Source of the DNA: Sphingobium sp. Ant17
GTDB lineage: Bacteria > Pseudomonadota > Alphaproteobacteria > Sphingomonadales > Sphingomonadaceae
Assembly: GCF_000588875.1 (NCBI RefSeq)
Contig: NZ_JEMV01000005.1
Location: forward strand, 184 to 64,183
Length of the DNA: 64,000 bases
Reading direction: 5' to 3'
Part shown: positions 1 to 6,977 of the stretch, one piece after another
How the letters are laid out: the number at the start of each line of letters is the position of its first letter
Numbering within the stretch: the stretch's first letter is position 1
Translations under genes and position numbers: made by a program
The notes under the pieces: model-generated
The model's input: only the letters and a program-made list of their open reading frames with translations
What the model was told of the DNA's origin: nothing
The model's database searches: none

Positions 1-499
1 TCTCGCCATAGAGACGACCTCTAAGGAACTCTACGTCCTGATATTCGAACTCACTGACTTCGTTCATCCATATTGACTGATATTCACTTCCCAGTTCACG
101 ATCTCGGTTGTGTTCATCAAGGCCACCAAAGGATATCACAGAGCCGTTGGGGAACGTCACAGACAGCGCAGACTTGTCGATGCTCTTGCTGAGATAGCCC
201 GATAGCCCAAGGGCATTCATGGCTTGGAATAGCGTCAGCTTGAACAGGTTACGTTCGCAGGCATTTCGATTGCGACGGAAAACGCCATGGCGGCTACCCG
301 GATATTCCTCGCAGAGCAGCAAGATATAGATCATGTAGAGCCACGATTTGCCTACACGACTGGACCCGGCGGCAAGCACATTCGGGACGTTGCTCTGTAG
401 CAGTTTGAGCAAACCCTCTTGAGGCTTTCTCAGTGTGAATGTCGGTGCCGCTGGTGCGGATGATGTCGCGGGCTTCGCGGTCTTTGTCGTTCTTGCCAT
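1..499 (-). CDS. terL: Phage terminase large subunit, N-terminal part (cut by window edge)
   Basis: The ORF runs off the left edge, leaving 166 codons. The large terminase is the ATPase/nuclease motor that packages DNA into the prohead. Visible are a Walker A-like AAGSSRVGKSW near residues 43-53, the FRRNRN segment that follows it in terminases, NGSVISFGGLDEHNRDRELG, and the Walker B-like YQSIWMNEVSEF with its catalytic acidic residue. The ATG at 499 is preceded by GGTAAATACCCG rather than a Shine-Dalgarno sequence, a motif shared with three other genes of this prophage. The small subunit is about 11 kb away, which is unusual. Confidence 0.85.
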   Translation of the reverse strand, partial: MARTTKTAKPATSSAPAAPTFTLRKPQEGLLKLLQSNVPNVLAAGSSRVGKSWLYMIYILLLCEEYPGSRHGVFRRNRNACERNLFKLTLFQAMNALGLSGYLSKSIDKSALSVTFPNGSVISFGGLDEHNRDRELGSEYQSIWMNEVSEFEYQDVEFLRGRLYGE

Positions 500-664
500 C
501 GGGTATTTACCGAGAGCAATGTGTCGTTCTGGATGCCTCCAAAGACTGTTAGTCTGTCAACATCAAAGAGGTGATATGTCTGGCGATAAATTGGATGATT
601 GCCGCGTCAGACGACGCAATACAGTGTGGGCAGCGAGGTGCTGCTACACATTGGAGTAGATCAA

Positions 665-1024
665 ATGACCAACTGGAAGCAGATCGTTAAGGCGGTAGAT
701 GGTTCGGACTTTTCCTCGTCGAACAAGGCCACACCCCGCGAACGCTTTATCGGCAATCTGCGCTCACAGCTTGCCCTCTTCAAAGATAGCGCGAAGGCCG
801 GTAAGCGGCATTTCGATATCAAGGGCGAGAAGATCAAGTTCAGCGCTCGTATGGGAAACATGGCCGTCGAATTGCTGCCCGGCAAGCGCGAGGTCGTGAT
901 GGAGAAGAAGGAATTTGCCGCAGTGATCGAGGCGGTCATTGCCGATGTCGAGAAGGGAGATTTCGACACCCAGTTAAATCGCATTGCTGAGAATTATGCG
1001 GGGCGGCGTAAAGCGGCCAAATAA
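665..1024 (+). CDS. Phage protein of unknown function (119 aa), paralogue of the 12746 gene
   Basis: The ATG at 665 is chosen because GGAG lies 8 bases upstream (653-656); an in-frame ATG at 599 has no such site. The protein is soluble and charged, with no membrane segment or known motif. It shows RERFIGNLRSQL near the start, a central K/G-rich part and a C-terminal block KKEFAAVIEAVIADVEKGDFD. The same order (KKFIKRIERAI, then KFPAFAAKLISAVEAGEFDDQ) is seen in the prophage protein at 12746-13324, so the two look related. A terminator-like hairpin follows 24 bases after the stop. It is transcribed divergently from terL. Function unknown. Confidence 0.7.
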   Translation: MTNWKQIVKAVDGSDFSSSNKATPRERFIGNLRSQLALFKDSAKAGKRHFDIKGEKIKFSARMGNMAVELLPGKREVVMEKKEFAAVIEAVIADVEKGDFDTQLNRIAENYAGRRKAAK

Positions 1025-1048
1025 GCCCGCTAGACCACCAACCTACAC

Positions 1049-1075
1049 GAGGGCGCCAACGTGCGCCCTCCTTTG
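1049..1075 (+). terminator. Rho-independent terminator-like hairpin
   Basis: Perfect 8-bp stem GAGGGCGC / GCGCCCTC with the loop caacgt, followed by CTTTG. It lies just after the gene ending at 1024 and before the endonuclease start at 1128, which argues against starting the endonuclease upstream at 984. The T-run is short. Confidence 0.55.
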
Positions 1076-1127
1076 TGACTACGCGACACGGGCATCAGAG
1101 GGGCGCTGTCGGCCCTGTAAATATGCG

Positions 1128-1460
1128 ATGACCAAATATCGAAACACCTATGAGGCGCGCTGCGCTGCCCAGCTTGGCCCGGAATTCGCTTATGAGCCGT
1201 TGAAGCTGACCTACACGATCACCCATACCTATTTGCCGGATTTCGTCCATGTTGAAGACAAGCGCATCGTGGAAGCGAAGGGTTATTGGGACGCCGATGG
1301 CAGGCGGCTCATTCGCGCAGTCATGGCGCAGAACCCCGATTATAATCTGGAAATGTGGTTTCAGAACCCCGACCTGAAAATCAGCAAGGGCAGCGCCACG
1401 ACATACGGGGATTGGTGCGACCGGCACGGCATCGCTTGGCGGAAAGGACCGGCCAAGTAG
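1128..1460 (+). CDS. T7-like phage endonuclease I (Holliday-junction resolvase)
   Basis: A 110-residue protein matching phage T7 gene 3 endonuclease I, which cuts branched DNA and Holliday junctions during phage replication and packaging. The four catalytic residues known for that family can be placed: E9 (TYEARC), D38 (LPDF), E49 and K51 (VEAKGYW). Family-typical SKGSATTYGDWCDRHGI lies near the C-terminus. T7 endonuclease I is 149 residues, so this is a compact version. The start at 1128 is preceded by GTAAATATGCG instead of a ribosome-binding site. An in-frame ATG at 984 would overlap the previous gene and run through the hairpin at 1049, so it is rejected. Confidence 0.85.
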   Translation: MTKYRNTYEARCAAQLGPEFAYEPLKLTYTITHTYLPDFVHVEDKRIVEAKGYWDADGRRLIRAVMAQNPDYNLEMWFQNPDLKISKGSATTYGDWCDRHGIAWRKGPAK

Positions 1461-1586
1461 AGTAAAGCATCAGTCCATATTATGTGGAGTGGCACGATGC
1501 CGATATCTATTGGTAGAACGCAGCGCGGCATCTTGTCGTGTTAACCATAGATATTTGAAATCAGCAGTATTTCGTCATTTTTCCTG

Positions 1587-1615
1587 TTGACATGGGCGGT
1601 CTATTAGGTCATATG
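1587..1615 (+). promoter_or_regulatory. Candidate sigma70-type promoter
   Basis: A consensus -35 box TTGACA (1587-1592) is followed after 17 bases by CATATG (1610-1615), a weak -10 box. It would drive the gene at 1834. The -35 match is perfect, the -10 match only partial. Confidence 0.35.
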
Positions 1616-1670
1616 CCCCTTCACCGCAGAAACAGCGGCGCTCTTTTACATCGTCAGATAAGAAACAGCC

Positions 1671-1691
1671 GACTTACACAACCTGTAAGTC
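1671..1691. repeat. Short perfect inverted repeat, possible operator
   Basis: GACTTACA / TGTAAGTC arms of 8 bases are separated by caacc. The repeat lies between the promoter candidate at 1587 and the gene at 1834, where a regulator site or a small mRNA hairpin would fit. No T-run follows, so it is not a terminator. Confidence 0.4.
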
Positions 1692-1833
1692 ATGGCGTCG
1701 CGGCCTCGCGGGACTTTTTGCGGTCACTCCATCGCATCAGTCTAAACGGTTGAACTCCGTTTCTCGCCACCGATCGGCAAAAGTGCCGACATTCGGGTTT
1801 AGCAGAGCCTTATCTGCCGGAGTTCATGTTCAA

Positions 1834-2772
1834 ATGCGTATTTGTAATCTCGCACAGGCAAGTCAGGCTGTTTCTTCCGCCCACCAATCCTATCTCGATT
1901 ATCTGAGCAACGAGGAGGGGCATAGCAAGACATGGGCAGATGATAGCCGCACTCGGCGGTTTGCCATGCTCGGCGCACTTTATGCGACTTGCCTTGCGCT
2001 GGTCGATGATCGCGATTTGCTTGCCCAGTTGTGCGTCAAGGAAGGCGTTCAGGTTCCAGACGCGACGGAAAATCCGTTTGCGCCCACGATCCGTCTCGTT
2101 TGCCGCACCAAGGATAAAAAGGGAAAGCTCGTAGCTGCGAAAAACAGCACTTGGATCTATTCCAAGTATTTTCGTGCCGCGCAGTTTTTGGGTTGGGCAT
2201 CTGATGAATTCGCTACCAACGTGGCGACCTACGAATTCGATGGCAAAGCGAAAAAGCAAAAGTGGTTGGCGGGCCTTGCTGCGCTCGACACGAAGGAATT
2301 TCCATCGCCCACATTCGATTTCGAAGCCCGAAAGGTCGAAGCCGCACGTATCTGGACTTCGCAGCTCGCCCCACATGACGGCACGGTCCAAGGCTTAAAG
2401 AGCGTCGAGGCACCGAAGCACGGTCAGATGATCGGCTTGATTGCCGAATGGAACGCCAAGTTATCTGTCTGGATCGTTCGTGGCGTCCATCAGGCCGACG
2501 ACAAAAAAGCCTTTGCGCTGATCTCCAAAGTCCTCACCAAGGATTTCGAGAAGCATATCGCGGATGAAGCGGTGCTTGAGCAAGAAGCCTATTTGGCCAA
2601 TAATCCGATTTTCACGGATGAAGCCGCACTACTCGATGCTGTCGCGGAACAGAACCGTGAGCAAGGCTTGGCCAATGACGGCACTAACGATCCTCACTTC
2701 CAGCGGATCGTCGTCGCCAAAGCCGGTCAGTCGAGTGCTGACACCTTCAACGCCGTTCAGGCAGCACAGTAA
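1834..2772 (+). CDS. Phage protein of unknown function (about 312 aa)
   Basis: The frame is open from 1750, but the ATG at 1834 (MRICNLAQ) is preferred because the upstream 28 residues look non-coding. No good ribosome-binding site decides it. The product is soluble and rich in charged and aromatic residues, with no signal peptide, membrane helix or recognised domain. The N-terminal part contains SYLDYLSNEEGHSKTWADDSRTRRFAMLGALYATC; the C-terminal part is acidic. It is followed after 54 bases by the gene at 2827, which has its own ribosome-binding site, so the two likely form one transcript. A structural or DNA-metabolism role cannot be separated here. Confidence 0.65.
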   Translation: MRICNLAQASQAVSSAHQSYLDYLSNEEGHSKTWADDSRTRRFAMLGALYATCLALVDDRDLLAQLCVKEGVQVPDATENPFAPTIRLVCRTKDKKGKLVAAKNSTWIYSKYFRAAQFLGWASDEFATNVATYEFDGKAKKQKWLAGLAALDTKEFPSPTFDFEARKVEAARIWTSQLAPHDGTVQGLKSVEAPKHGQMIGLIAEWNAKLSVWIVRGVHQADDKKAFALISKVLTKDFEKHIADEAVLEQEAYLANNPIFTDEAALLDAVAEQNREQGLANDGTNDPHFQRIVVAKAGQSSADTFNAVQAAQ

Positions 2773-2826
2773 GGCTTGAGGCGCTGGGCAGGATAATTTC
2801 TGCCCAGCTTGCCCTTGGAGATATCC

Positions 2827-3390
2827 ATGACATCGAAAAACAAAGACGCGGGGCTGCTGGCCCTGCTTGACCTCGCTCGTGCCAATAAGGTCCGACAGAG
2901 CCATGACGCCTTGCTGAAATCGAGCCTGAGCGTCGATGCGTTCGCGCGATACCGTGTTTTGCTTTCCAGTATCGCAGAAACGCAATTCAACCCGCGATAC
3001 ACCGAAGCGGTTAAGAAGGTGCCTGTTCCAAAAGAGGTGGACGCCTATGGCGCAGCGTTGGGGCGGGCTATGAAGGCCTATGACAAGGCTAAAGGCAAAC
3101 GCGGCGTTCTACGGAAGCGACTGGAAAAAGCGGAAGCTATGGTGCGGTACGCCCAAGAGGAAATCGACAGCAACGACGCGGTGATCACCAGAGGCAAGCA
3201 ACCCATGTGGGATCAGTTCGCGGCGCTCTCGCCGGAAGCTGTTGAATGGATCGTTCCCGGTTCTGGTGAGACAGGCTGGCCCGACAAGCGCATGGAGAAG
3301 CCTCCGATTGAGCAGGTTTTCCCCGGCGAGATGCTGCCGTGGTCACTAGCCCTCGCTGTCGTGGTCGAAGAGCTGCTCGGCGAACGCTGA
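2827..3390 (+). CDS. Phage protein of unknown function with a probable coiled coil (187 aa)
   Basis: The ATG at 2827 is chosen because GGAG (2817-2820) precedes it at good spacing. Residues about 75-115 (AYDKAKGKRGVLRKRLEKAE and on) are lysine/arginine/glutamate-rich and helical, suggesting a coiled coil. The C-terminal third is aromatic and proline-rich. No family is recognised. It lies downstream of the 1834 gene in the same direction and ends two bases before a perfect 23-bp palindrome. Confidence 0.65.
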   Translation: MTSKNKDAGLLALLDLARANKVRQSHDALLKSSLSVDAFARYRVLLSSIAETQFNPRYTEAVKKVPVPKEVDAYGAALGRAMKAYDKAKGKRGVLRKRLEKAEAMVRYAQEEIDSNDAVITRGKQPMWDQFAALSPEAVEWIVPGSGETGWPDKRMEKPPIEQVFPGEMLPWSLALAVVVEELLGER

Positions 3391-3391
3391 T

Positions 3392-3414
3392 CCACTCCAC
3401 ATCATGTGGAGTGG
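3392..3414. promoter_or_regulatory. Perfect 23-bp palindrome, candidate operator
   Basis: The arms CCACTCCACAT and ATGTGGAGTGG flank a single central C. The right arm ATGTGGAGTGG occurs exactly again at 1482-1492 with a degenerate left arm. A related palindrome, ACCCACATGTGGGT, lies at 12203-12216 upstream of the small-terminase gene. The one-base centre cannot form a hairpin loop and no T-run follows, so protein binding is the likelier use. Confidence 0.5.
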
Positions 3415-3482
3415 CCAAATGATCAATTTGAATATCGGAGCCGGGGCGACGCGTGTCGTCCTGGCCCTAAGGGCGTAGGAAT

Positions 3483-3815
3483 ATGAAGAAGAGCAATCTG
3501 CTACCCGGCACCTATCATGTCCACCTTAAGGGTCTTGATGAAAACACTGAAAATCCTTTGGTTTGGATCAAGGAAAATATCGATGGGCGGGTTGATGTAT
3601 TCTGGCACCAGTCTGACGATCCGACCGAACACGTTCATTTCAGAGCAGTGGTGAGGGGCAATATCTCAGCGAACGCATTTTACTCCCTGTCAGACGACAA
3701 CATGTTTGATTGGGAGGACGACCGAGACGATCCGGCATCCAACTGTACCGACCTCTATGCGTTCGAAAATCGCACGGAAGCCCTCCGGTTTAAGGTGATA
3801 TTCGGCGGGGTCTAG
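3483..3815 (+). CDS. Phage protein of unknown function (110 aa)
   Basis: Starts at an ATG with AGGA just upstream (gcgtaggaatATG). The protein is small, acidic and aromatic, with several D/E clusters (SDDNMFDWEDDRDDPASN) and no membrane segment or known motif. Such acidic proteins are sometimes phage DNA mimics, but nothing here shows that. It is separated from the preceding gene by the palindrome at 3392 and followed by the gene-free region with iteron-like repeats. Confidence 0.65.
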   Translation: MKKSNLLPGTYHVHLKGLDENTENPLVWIKENIDGRVDVFWHQSDDPTEHVHFRAVVRGNISANAFYSLSDDNMFDWEDDRDDPASNCTDLYAFENRTEALRFKVIFGGV

Positions 3816-4176
3816 GACGCCCGTGGAAGCCCTCTCAGCAGTTCCGTATCTCAGGGTTAGCTTGAGTGCGAAGATGTCGGGGTGGGCTTCCATGGGGCTG
3901 TGCGGGCAGGGCAGGGCGGGCCTCCCTCGGCGCAGCCAGTCCACTTCTTCATTTGTCCTGAGCGAAGCGAAGGGGACGAGCGGAGCGCTGGCTGTCGCAG
4001 ACATCTGGGCCGACGGAGGCATCTGGGCCGTCGGAGACATCTGACTGAAAGAGCGGAGCGACCTGACTTCATGGAACTCGTCAGAGCAGATCATGTCGCT
4101 CATGATTTCATTTCATTTCCATTCATTTCATTGCGTCTCTGAGGCGCGCTCTCAGAGCGACTTACAAGGGTCTAGA

Positions 4177-4270
4177 GTGTGAAAACGGGATGAAAACGGG
4201 ATGAAACAGGGATGAAAACGGGATGAAACAGGGATGAAAAATCTCTGTCACTTTCATCCCTTTTTCACAC
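4177..4270. repeat. Iteron-like array: five 11-bp direct repeats plus an inverted copy
   Basis: GGGATGAAA begins at 4187, 4198, 4209, 4220 and 4231, an exact 11-base period, so each copy faces the same side of the helix. TTTCATCCC at 4252-4260 is an inverted copy. The outer flanks also match: GTGTGAAAAcGGGATGAAA (4177-4195) mirrors TTTCATCCCtTTTTCACAC (4252-4270) with one mismatch. This suggests cooperative protein binding, as for a replication initiator or repressor. Confidence 0.7.
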
Positions 4271-4328
4271 CCTGAATAATGACGCGGCCTTATCAGGGCT
4301 GTTATTACAGTATTTGATAAATAGGTAT

Positions 4329-4446
4329 GAAGCATAGGCAGGGTTCGCAAGCTGCCGCTTCGGCAGTGGAATCCTGAATGCTTCGCTCCAACGCGAAAGA
4401 ACTTGAACCCGCTGTCCAATGCGAACCCGGACAGCGGGTTCTTTCG
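4329..4446 (+). ncRNA. Structured leader RNA or small RNA with a terminator and possible pseudoknot
   Basis: Three stacked stems can be drawn: GAAGCAT (4329-4335) with ATGCTTC (4378-4384), CAGGGTTC (4339-4346) with GAATCCTG (4369-4376, one G-U pair) and CTGCCG (4352-4357) with CGGCAG (4361-4366). A 13-bp perfect terminator-like stem follows (4405-4417 with 4429-4441) and then TTTCG. The terminator loop contains GCGAACCC (4421-4428), exactly complementary to GGGTTCGC (4341-4348), allowing a pseudoknot or alternative fold. It ends just before the ribosome-binding site of the gene at 4465, so it may be an attenuator or riboswitch-like leader, or a free small RNA. Confidence 0.55.
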
Positions 4447-4464
4447 TATATGGAGATTTAAATT

Positions 4465-5390
4465 ATGTGGTTCAAAAAGATCAATGCGGTCCTCGCCACC
4501 ATCGGCGGCGAATACGGCAAGGTGCCGGACAAGATGACCTACAACGTCATGGCGCGTGTCGTGAAGGACTTGATGGCAGGTAAAAGCATCGGCGGCACCC
4601 TTGCTACCAGCCTCGTCCAGAACATCGCAATCAGGGTCGGCCCCAGTGACTTCGCTTTTGAAGGCCCGATCAGCATCACCAAAAATCAGCGCAAATATGC
4701 CCGTAAGATGGGTTGGGGGACAATCGCTCCCTTCGAAGCCCTATACGGCCAGCCACAGTCTTCTGAGACGCATGATGCCGACTTTGCCCTACATGGCTTC
4801 TCCGACGACGACAGCGCGGTTGTGAGGGGCTTCCTCACCAAAGCGACAGCGGCGCAGCGCCAGCAACTTGTCGCGTGGATCAAGGCTCAGGACGAAGCGC
4901 CAACTGAGGAACTGGTCGAAACAGCGCCCGCGCCGGTGGCCACTGGGAAAGCGCCACGGATGCAGGACGCACTCACGATCTGGGTCAAGGAGAAGGCAGG
5001 CAAGATCAGGCAACCGGCAATCTCGACATTGCTGGCCAGAAGTTCAGCCTCATTTTCTCAGACTTCCATAGCGCGCTAGATCGCATCCCAGATACAGAGG
5101 ACAGCAGGTCATGGCGCGCAATCATGGCGGGCGAGGTCGCAAACACGATCTTGCCCGTTGAACGAAATTCTGAGGGGATTGCTGCGCGTTCGACAATGAG
5201 CGGCCTTTTCGCAGCCGATGACACCAACGGATATAAGTCGCCGATCCGTTCCAGCACGGCGGTCATTCTGGAATGGGACGGCGCGAAACCAGTTTGCGCG
5301 CATGTCTATGACGGGTCAGACTACACCGCCGTTTCCATGGATCAGCAGACAAACGACCGCTTCAAGGGCGTGGTGAGGTTCGCAGCATGA
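4465..5390 (+). CDS. Phage protein of unknown function, about 308 aa, broken by an apparent 1-bp deletion
   Basis: The ATG at 4465 is preceded by GGAG at suitable spacing, right after the structured leader. The first frame ends at 5079 with a tail that looks non-coding (LARSSASFSQTSIAR). A second frame, -1 relative to it, is open from 4908 to 5390 but has no start codon before 5124, although it reads like protein from about 5013 (NLDIAGQKFSLIFSDFHSAL). The simplest reading is one gene with a missing base near 5000-5013. No slippery heptamer is seen there. No domain is recognised. The stop overlaps the next start by four bases. Confidence 0.6.
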
Positions 5391-5575
5391 AGCCCGCGAA
5401 GCCACGCCGACGCTTTACCGAGACCGAGGATGCCCAGTTGGAGAAATTGCGTGTAGCGGGGCTGTCCTTGGCCCAAATCGCCAATCAGATGGGCAGGGCC
5501 AGGTCGAGCATACAGATGCGGCTCGTCACGCTGGCCAGGTACGACGACGATGACGATGAGCGCTTTCCAATATGA
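5387..5575 (+). CDS. Small helix-turn-helix (Myb/SANT-like) DNA-binding protein
   Basis: Sixty-two residues: a basic start (MKPAKPRRRFTETED), then QLEKLRVAGLSLAQIANQM and GRARSSIQMRLVTL, a helix-turn-helix of the SANT/Myb-like type found in small phage regulators, and an acidic tail DDDDDE. It starts at ATG 5387 within ATGA, overlapping the stop of the upstream frame, so the two are translationally coupled. A terminator hairpin follows at 5584. It probably binds DNA; its target could be the nearby palindromes or iterons, but that is a guess. Confidence 0.65.
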   Translation: MKPAKPRRRFTETEDAQLEKLRVAGLSLAQIANQMGRARSSIQMRLVTLARYDDDDDERFPI

Positions 5576-5583
5576 CGCTCAGG

Positions 5584-5616
5584 GGAATAGACCGGCTTTT
5601 CGGTCCATTCCTTTAT
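5584..5616 (+). terminator. Rho-independent terminator
   Basis: GGAATAGACCG / CGGTCCATTCC stem with one mismatch, loop gctttt, followed by TTTATT. It directly follows the helix-turn-helix gene. Nearly the same stem recurs at 6560-6587. Confidence 0.75.
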
Positions 5617-5634
5617 TAATTTGCGGGCTGTCAC

Positions 5635-5817
5635 TCATCTCGAATTTCGAGAGCACCAGATCCGAGGATCAGCATATTCCGCCGCATTGTCCGCACTTTC
5701 TATTTCCTCAAAGCCCGCACGAACGCACGATTGATAAGGCGAAAAATATAGGTGAACACCGAATATGAATATGATCGCACCAGCGAAAATAAGCGCGATC
5801 TTGACGCTATCCCTCAT
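5635..5817 (-). CDS. Small single-pass membrane protein (60 aa)
   Basis: The start at 5817 (MRDSVKIALIF) has GGAG nine bases upstream and is preferred over an in-frame ATG at 5835. Residues about 5-23 (VKIALIFAGAIIFIFGVHLYF) form one transmembrane helix. The rest is an outside or periplasmic tail with two cysteines (SPYQSCVRAG, IWCSRNSR). No known family. It is a lone minus-strand gene between two terminators, typical of an independently expressed prophage accessory gene. Confidence 0.55.
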   Translation of the reverse strand: MRDSVKIALIFAGAIIFIFGVHLYFSPYQSCVRAGFEEIESADNAAEYADPRIWCSRNSR

Positions 5818-5902
5818 GTCTAAGTTCTCCAGCATCGTATCTTATCGACAGCCAAGGAAGCGATGCGATGATGACGTGCGCTTTCTAATATGACGCCCAT
5901 GA

Positions 5903-5935
5903 AAATGGCCCGGAACGATGCTTCCGGGCCATTTT
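5903..5935. terminator. Strong bidirectional terminator hairpin
   Basis: A stem of about 12 bp, AAATGGCCCGGAA (5903-5915) with TTCCGGGCCATTT (5922-5934), is flanked by T-runs in both reading directions. It lies just downstream of the minus-strand gene ending at 5939 and serves that gene at least. Confidence 0.8.
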
Positions 5936-5938
5936 CCT

Positions 5939-6442
5939 TTATAGCGAGATTGCGTCCGCCTTGGTGTAGCTGAGTTCCCAACTGGACTTGCCCAGACCGC
6001 CGCCGCCGAACGCGCCGTTCTCGAACTTCTTAAAACGCATCGACACACCATCGGGGCGACCCCATACGGCGACCTTGCCCTGACGAGCCAATATGCTGCC
6101 GCCACTGCTATCCCAATTTGCGGGCTGGCCATACTTGGCAGACAGCGAGGTCAGGACATCATTGGAGCAGCGGCCACCCATTGAGGGGTTCCCAGCGATC
6201 ATGACTTCCCGAACCAGCCCGGCATCATCGAACCGGATATTCGCTTCGGCGGCACATTTCTCGGTGATCTGAATGTCGCTGATTTCGATATTCTTGGGCT
6301 GATGGCTTACGCCTTTGCCCTTGGGATACAAGGCTTCAACTTGTGCGCGGGTCATGCCGAATTCGATGTTCTTCCAAACCGGTTCCGCGTTGGCCTGAGT
6401 TGCGATGCCCATCAAGAGCGCCGCCGCAATATACTTCTTCAT
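5939..6442 (-). CDS. Exported protein of unknown function (167 aa)
   Basis: A clear cleavable signal peptide is present: MKKYIAAALLMGIATQANA, with cleavage expected before EP. The mature part contains FGMTRAQVEALYPKGKG, a motif seen in small secreted bacterial proteins where a short helix begins 'xGMTxxqVxxlyPxa', then two cysteines (EKCAAE, GGRCSND) that could form a disulfide, and a glycine-rich C-terminus. The start has GGAGG upstream. Secreted prophage cargo of this kind may modify host fitness, but no specific role can be read. Confidence 0.7.
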   Translation of the reverse strand: MKKYIAAALLMGIATQANAEPVWKNIEFGMTRAQVEALYPKGKGVSHQPKNIEISDIQITEKCAAEANIRFDDAGLVREVMIAGNPSMGGRCSNDVLTSLSAKYGQPANWDSSGGSILARQGKVAVWGRPDGVSMRFKKFENGAFGGGGLGKSSWELSYTKADAISL

Positions 6443-6559
6443 TATTTCCTCCCTGTGGATGGAACCACGGCATAAAGTCGTTGGCCCTAACAGTCATCCT
6501 TATAAGCGACTGACAATGAGGAATTCTGAAACAGTAATTCCGGCACTGGACCACTCATG

Positions 6560-6592
6560 GGAATGGACCGACAAGCCGGTCCATTCCTTTTT
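6560..6592 (+). terminator. Terminator-like hairpin, plus-strand orientation
   Basis: Perfect 11-bp stem GGAATGGACCG / CGGTCCATTCC, loop acaagc, followed by TTTTT. Near-copy of the terminator at 5584. It faces a short gap with no visible plus-strand gene and overlaps the end of the minus-strand gene at 6592, so it may block incoming antisense transcription. Confidence 0.6.
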
Positions 6593-6798
6593 CAGTTTGA
6601 GGGTAGGCCAGCCCGTTCAAGCAATTCGGGCGTTGCCCCTTCAAGCATTAGCGCAGCGGTGCGCAAGCAAGACAACATACCCTCTTGCTCATGCTCAGAG
6701 AGCGCGTCGAACGCCTCTACATCATCCTCCATCGAACCGATACACTGGTTCATGTCCTGTGCGGTGTTTTCCCACTTACAGTAGCTCATGTTTGCCAT
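6592..6798 (-). CDS. Small acidic protein of unknown function (68 aa)
   Basis: The ATG at 6798 has an excellent ribosome-binding site (AAGGAG, 8 bases upstream). The product is acidic and predicted helical, with three cysteines: MANMSYCKWENTAQDMNQC, ALSEHEQEGMLSC. No signal peptide, membrane helix or known motif. It is a lone minus-strand gene beside the plus-strand gene starting at 6978. Confidence 0.6.
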   Translation of the reverse strand: MANMSYCKWENTAQDMNQCIGSMEDDVEAFDALSEHEQEGMLSCLRTAALMLEGATPELLERAGLPSN

Positions 6799-6977
6799 TC
6801 TCTAAACTCCTTCTGCGTTGTTCGCACAATCACAGTGCTGCCATTCAACTAGGCAGTCATCCAATCAATGACGCCTAGAGCGCCTTTCTGAACTTGACAG
6901 TCGAAGGCAGTGGATGGGCAGTTCTATAAATATGAGAAACATAAAAAGAGGCTGGATAGCGGCCCATAGGAGTAGCA

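Larger units (their letters stand above)
1461..1833. other. Intergenic stretch with one promoter candidate and one inverted repeat
   Basis: No credible gene is seen in this 373-base gap. It contains a half-site of the ATGTGGAGTGG palindrome (1482-1492), a TTGACA box and a short perfect inverted repeat, listed separately. The frame of the next gene is open from 1750, so the gap could be shorter if translation begins there. Confidence 0.5.
3816..4464. other. Gene-free region with origin-like and leader-RNA features
   Basis: No convincing gene is seen in 649 bases; the short ORFs here are low-complexity. In order there are a chromosomal-style repeat (GTCCTGAGCGAAGCGAAGG, about 3956), three near-copies of a GACATCTGGGCCG-type unit (about 3998-4042), an AT-rich tract of ATTTC units (4101-4132), five 11-bp direct repeats (4187-4239) with an inverted copy (4252-4260), and the structured RNA (4329-4446). 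Iteron-like repeats beside an AT-rich tract are what a replication origin shows, but no initiator gene is recognised nearby. Confidence 0.5.

Noticed and set aside
1095-1427. 110-aa minus-strand ORF opposite endonuclease I
   Set aside because: Antisense shadow; the plus strand carries the complete catalytic motif set.
3823-4142. Short plus-strand ORFs of 73 and 86 aa
   Set aside because: Repetitive, frame-independent low-complexity sequence without start signals; the region is better explained by repeats.
4187-4239. CRISPR array
   Set aside because: Repeats are 9-11 bases at 11-base period without unique spacers of 25-40 bases. They are iteron-like.
4329-4441. A tRNA or tRNA-like gene in the structured leader
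   Set aside because: The GGGTTC and GAATCC segments resemble a T arm, but no acceptor, D arm or anticodon arm of proper size can be drawn.
4465-5390. Programmed -1 ribosomal frameshift joining the two frames
   Set aside because: No slippery X XXY YYZ heptamer or clear downstream pseudoknot near 5000-5013, and seven other genes show the same one-base loss, so a missing base is the simpler reading.
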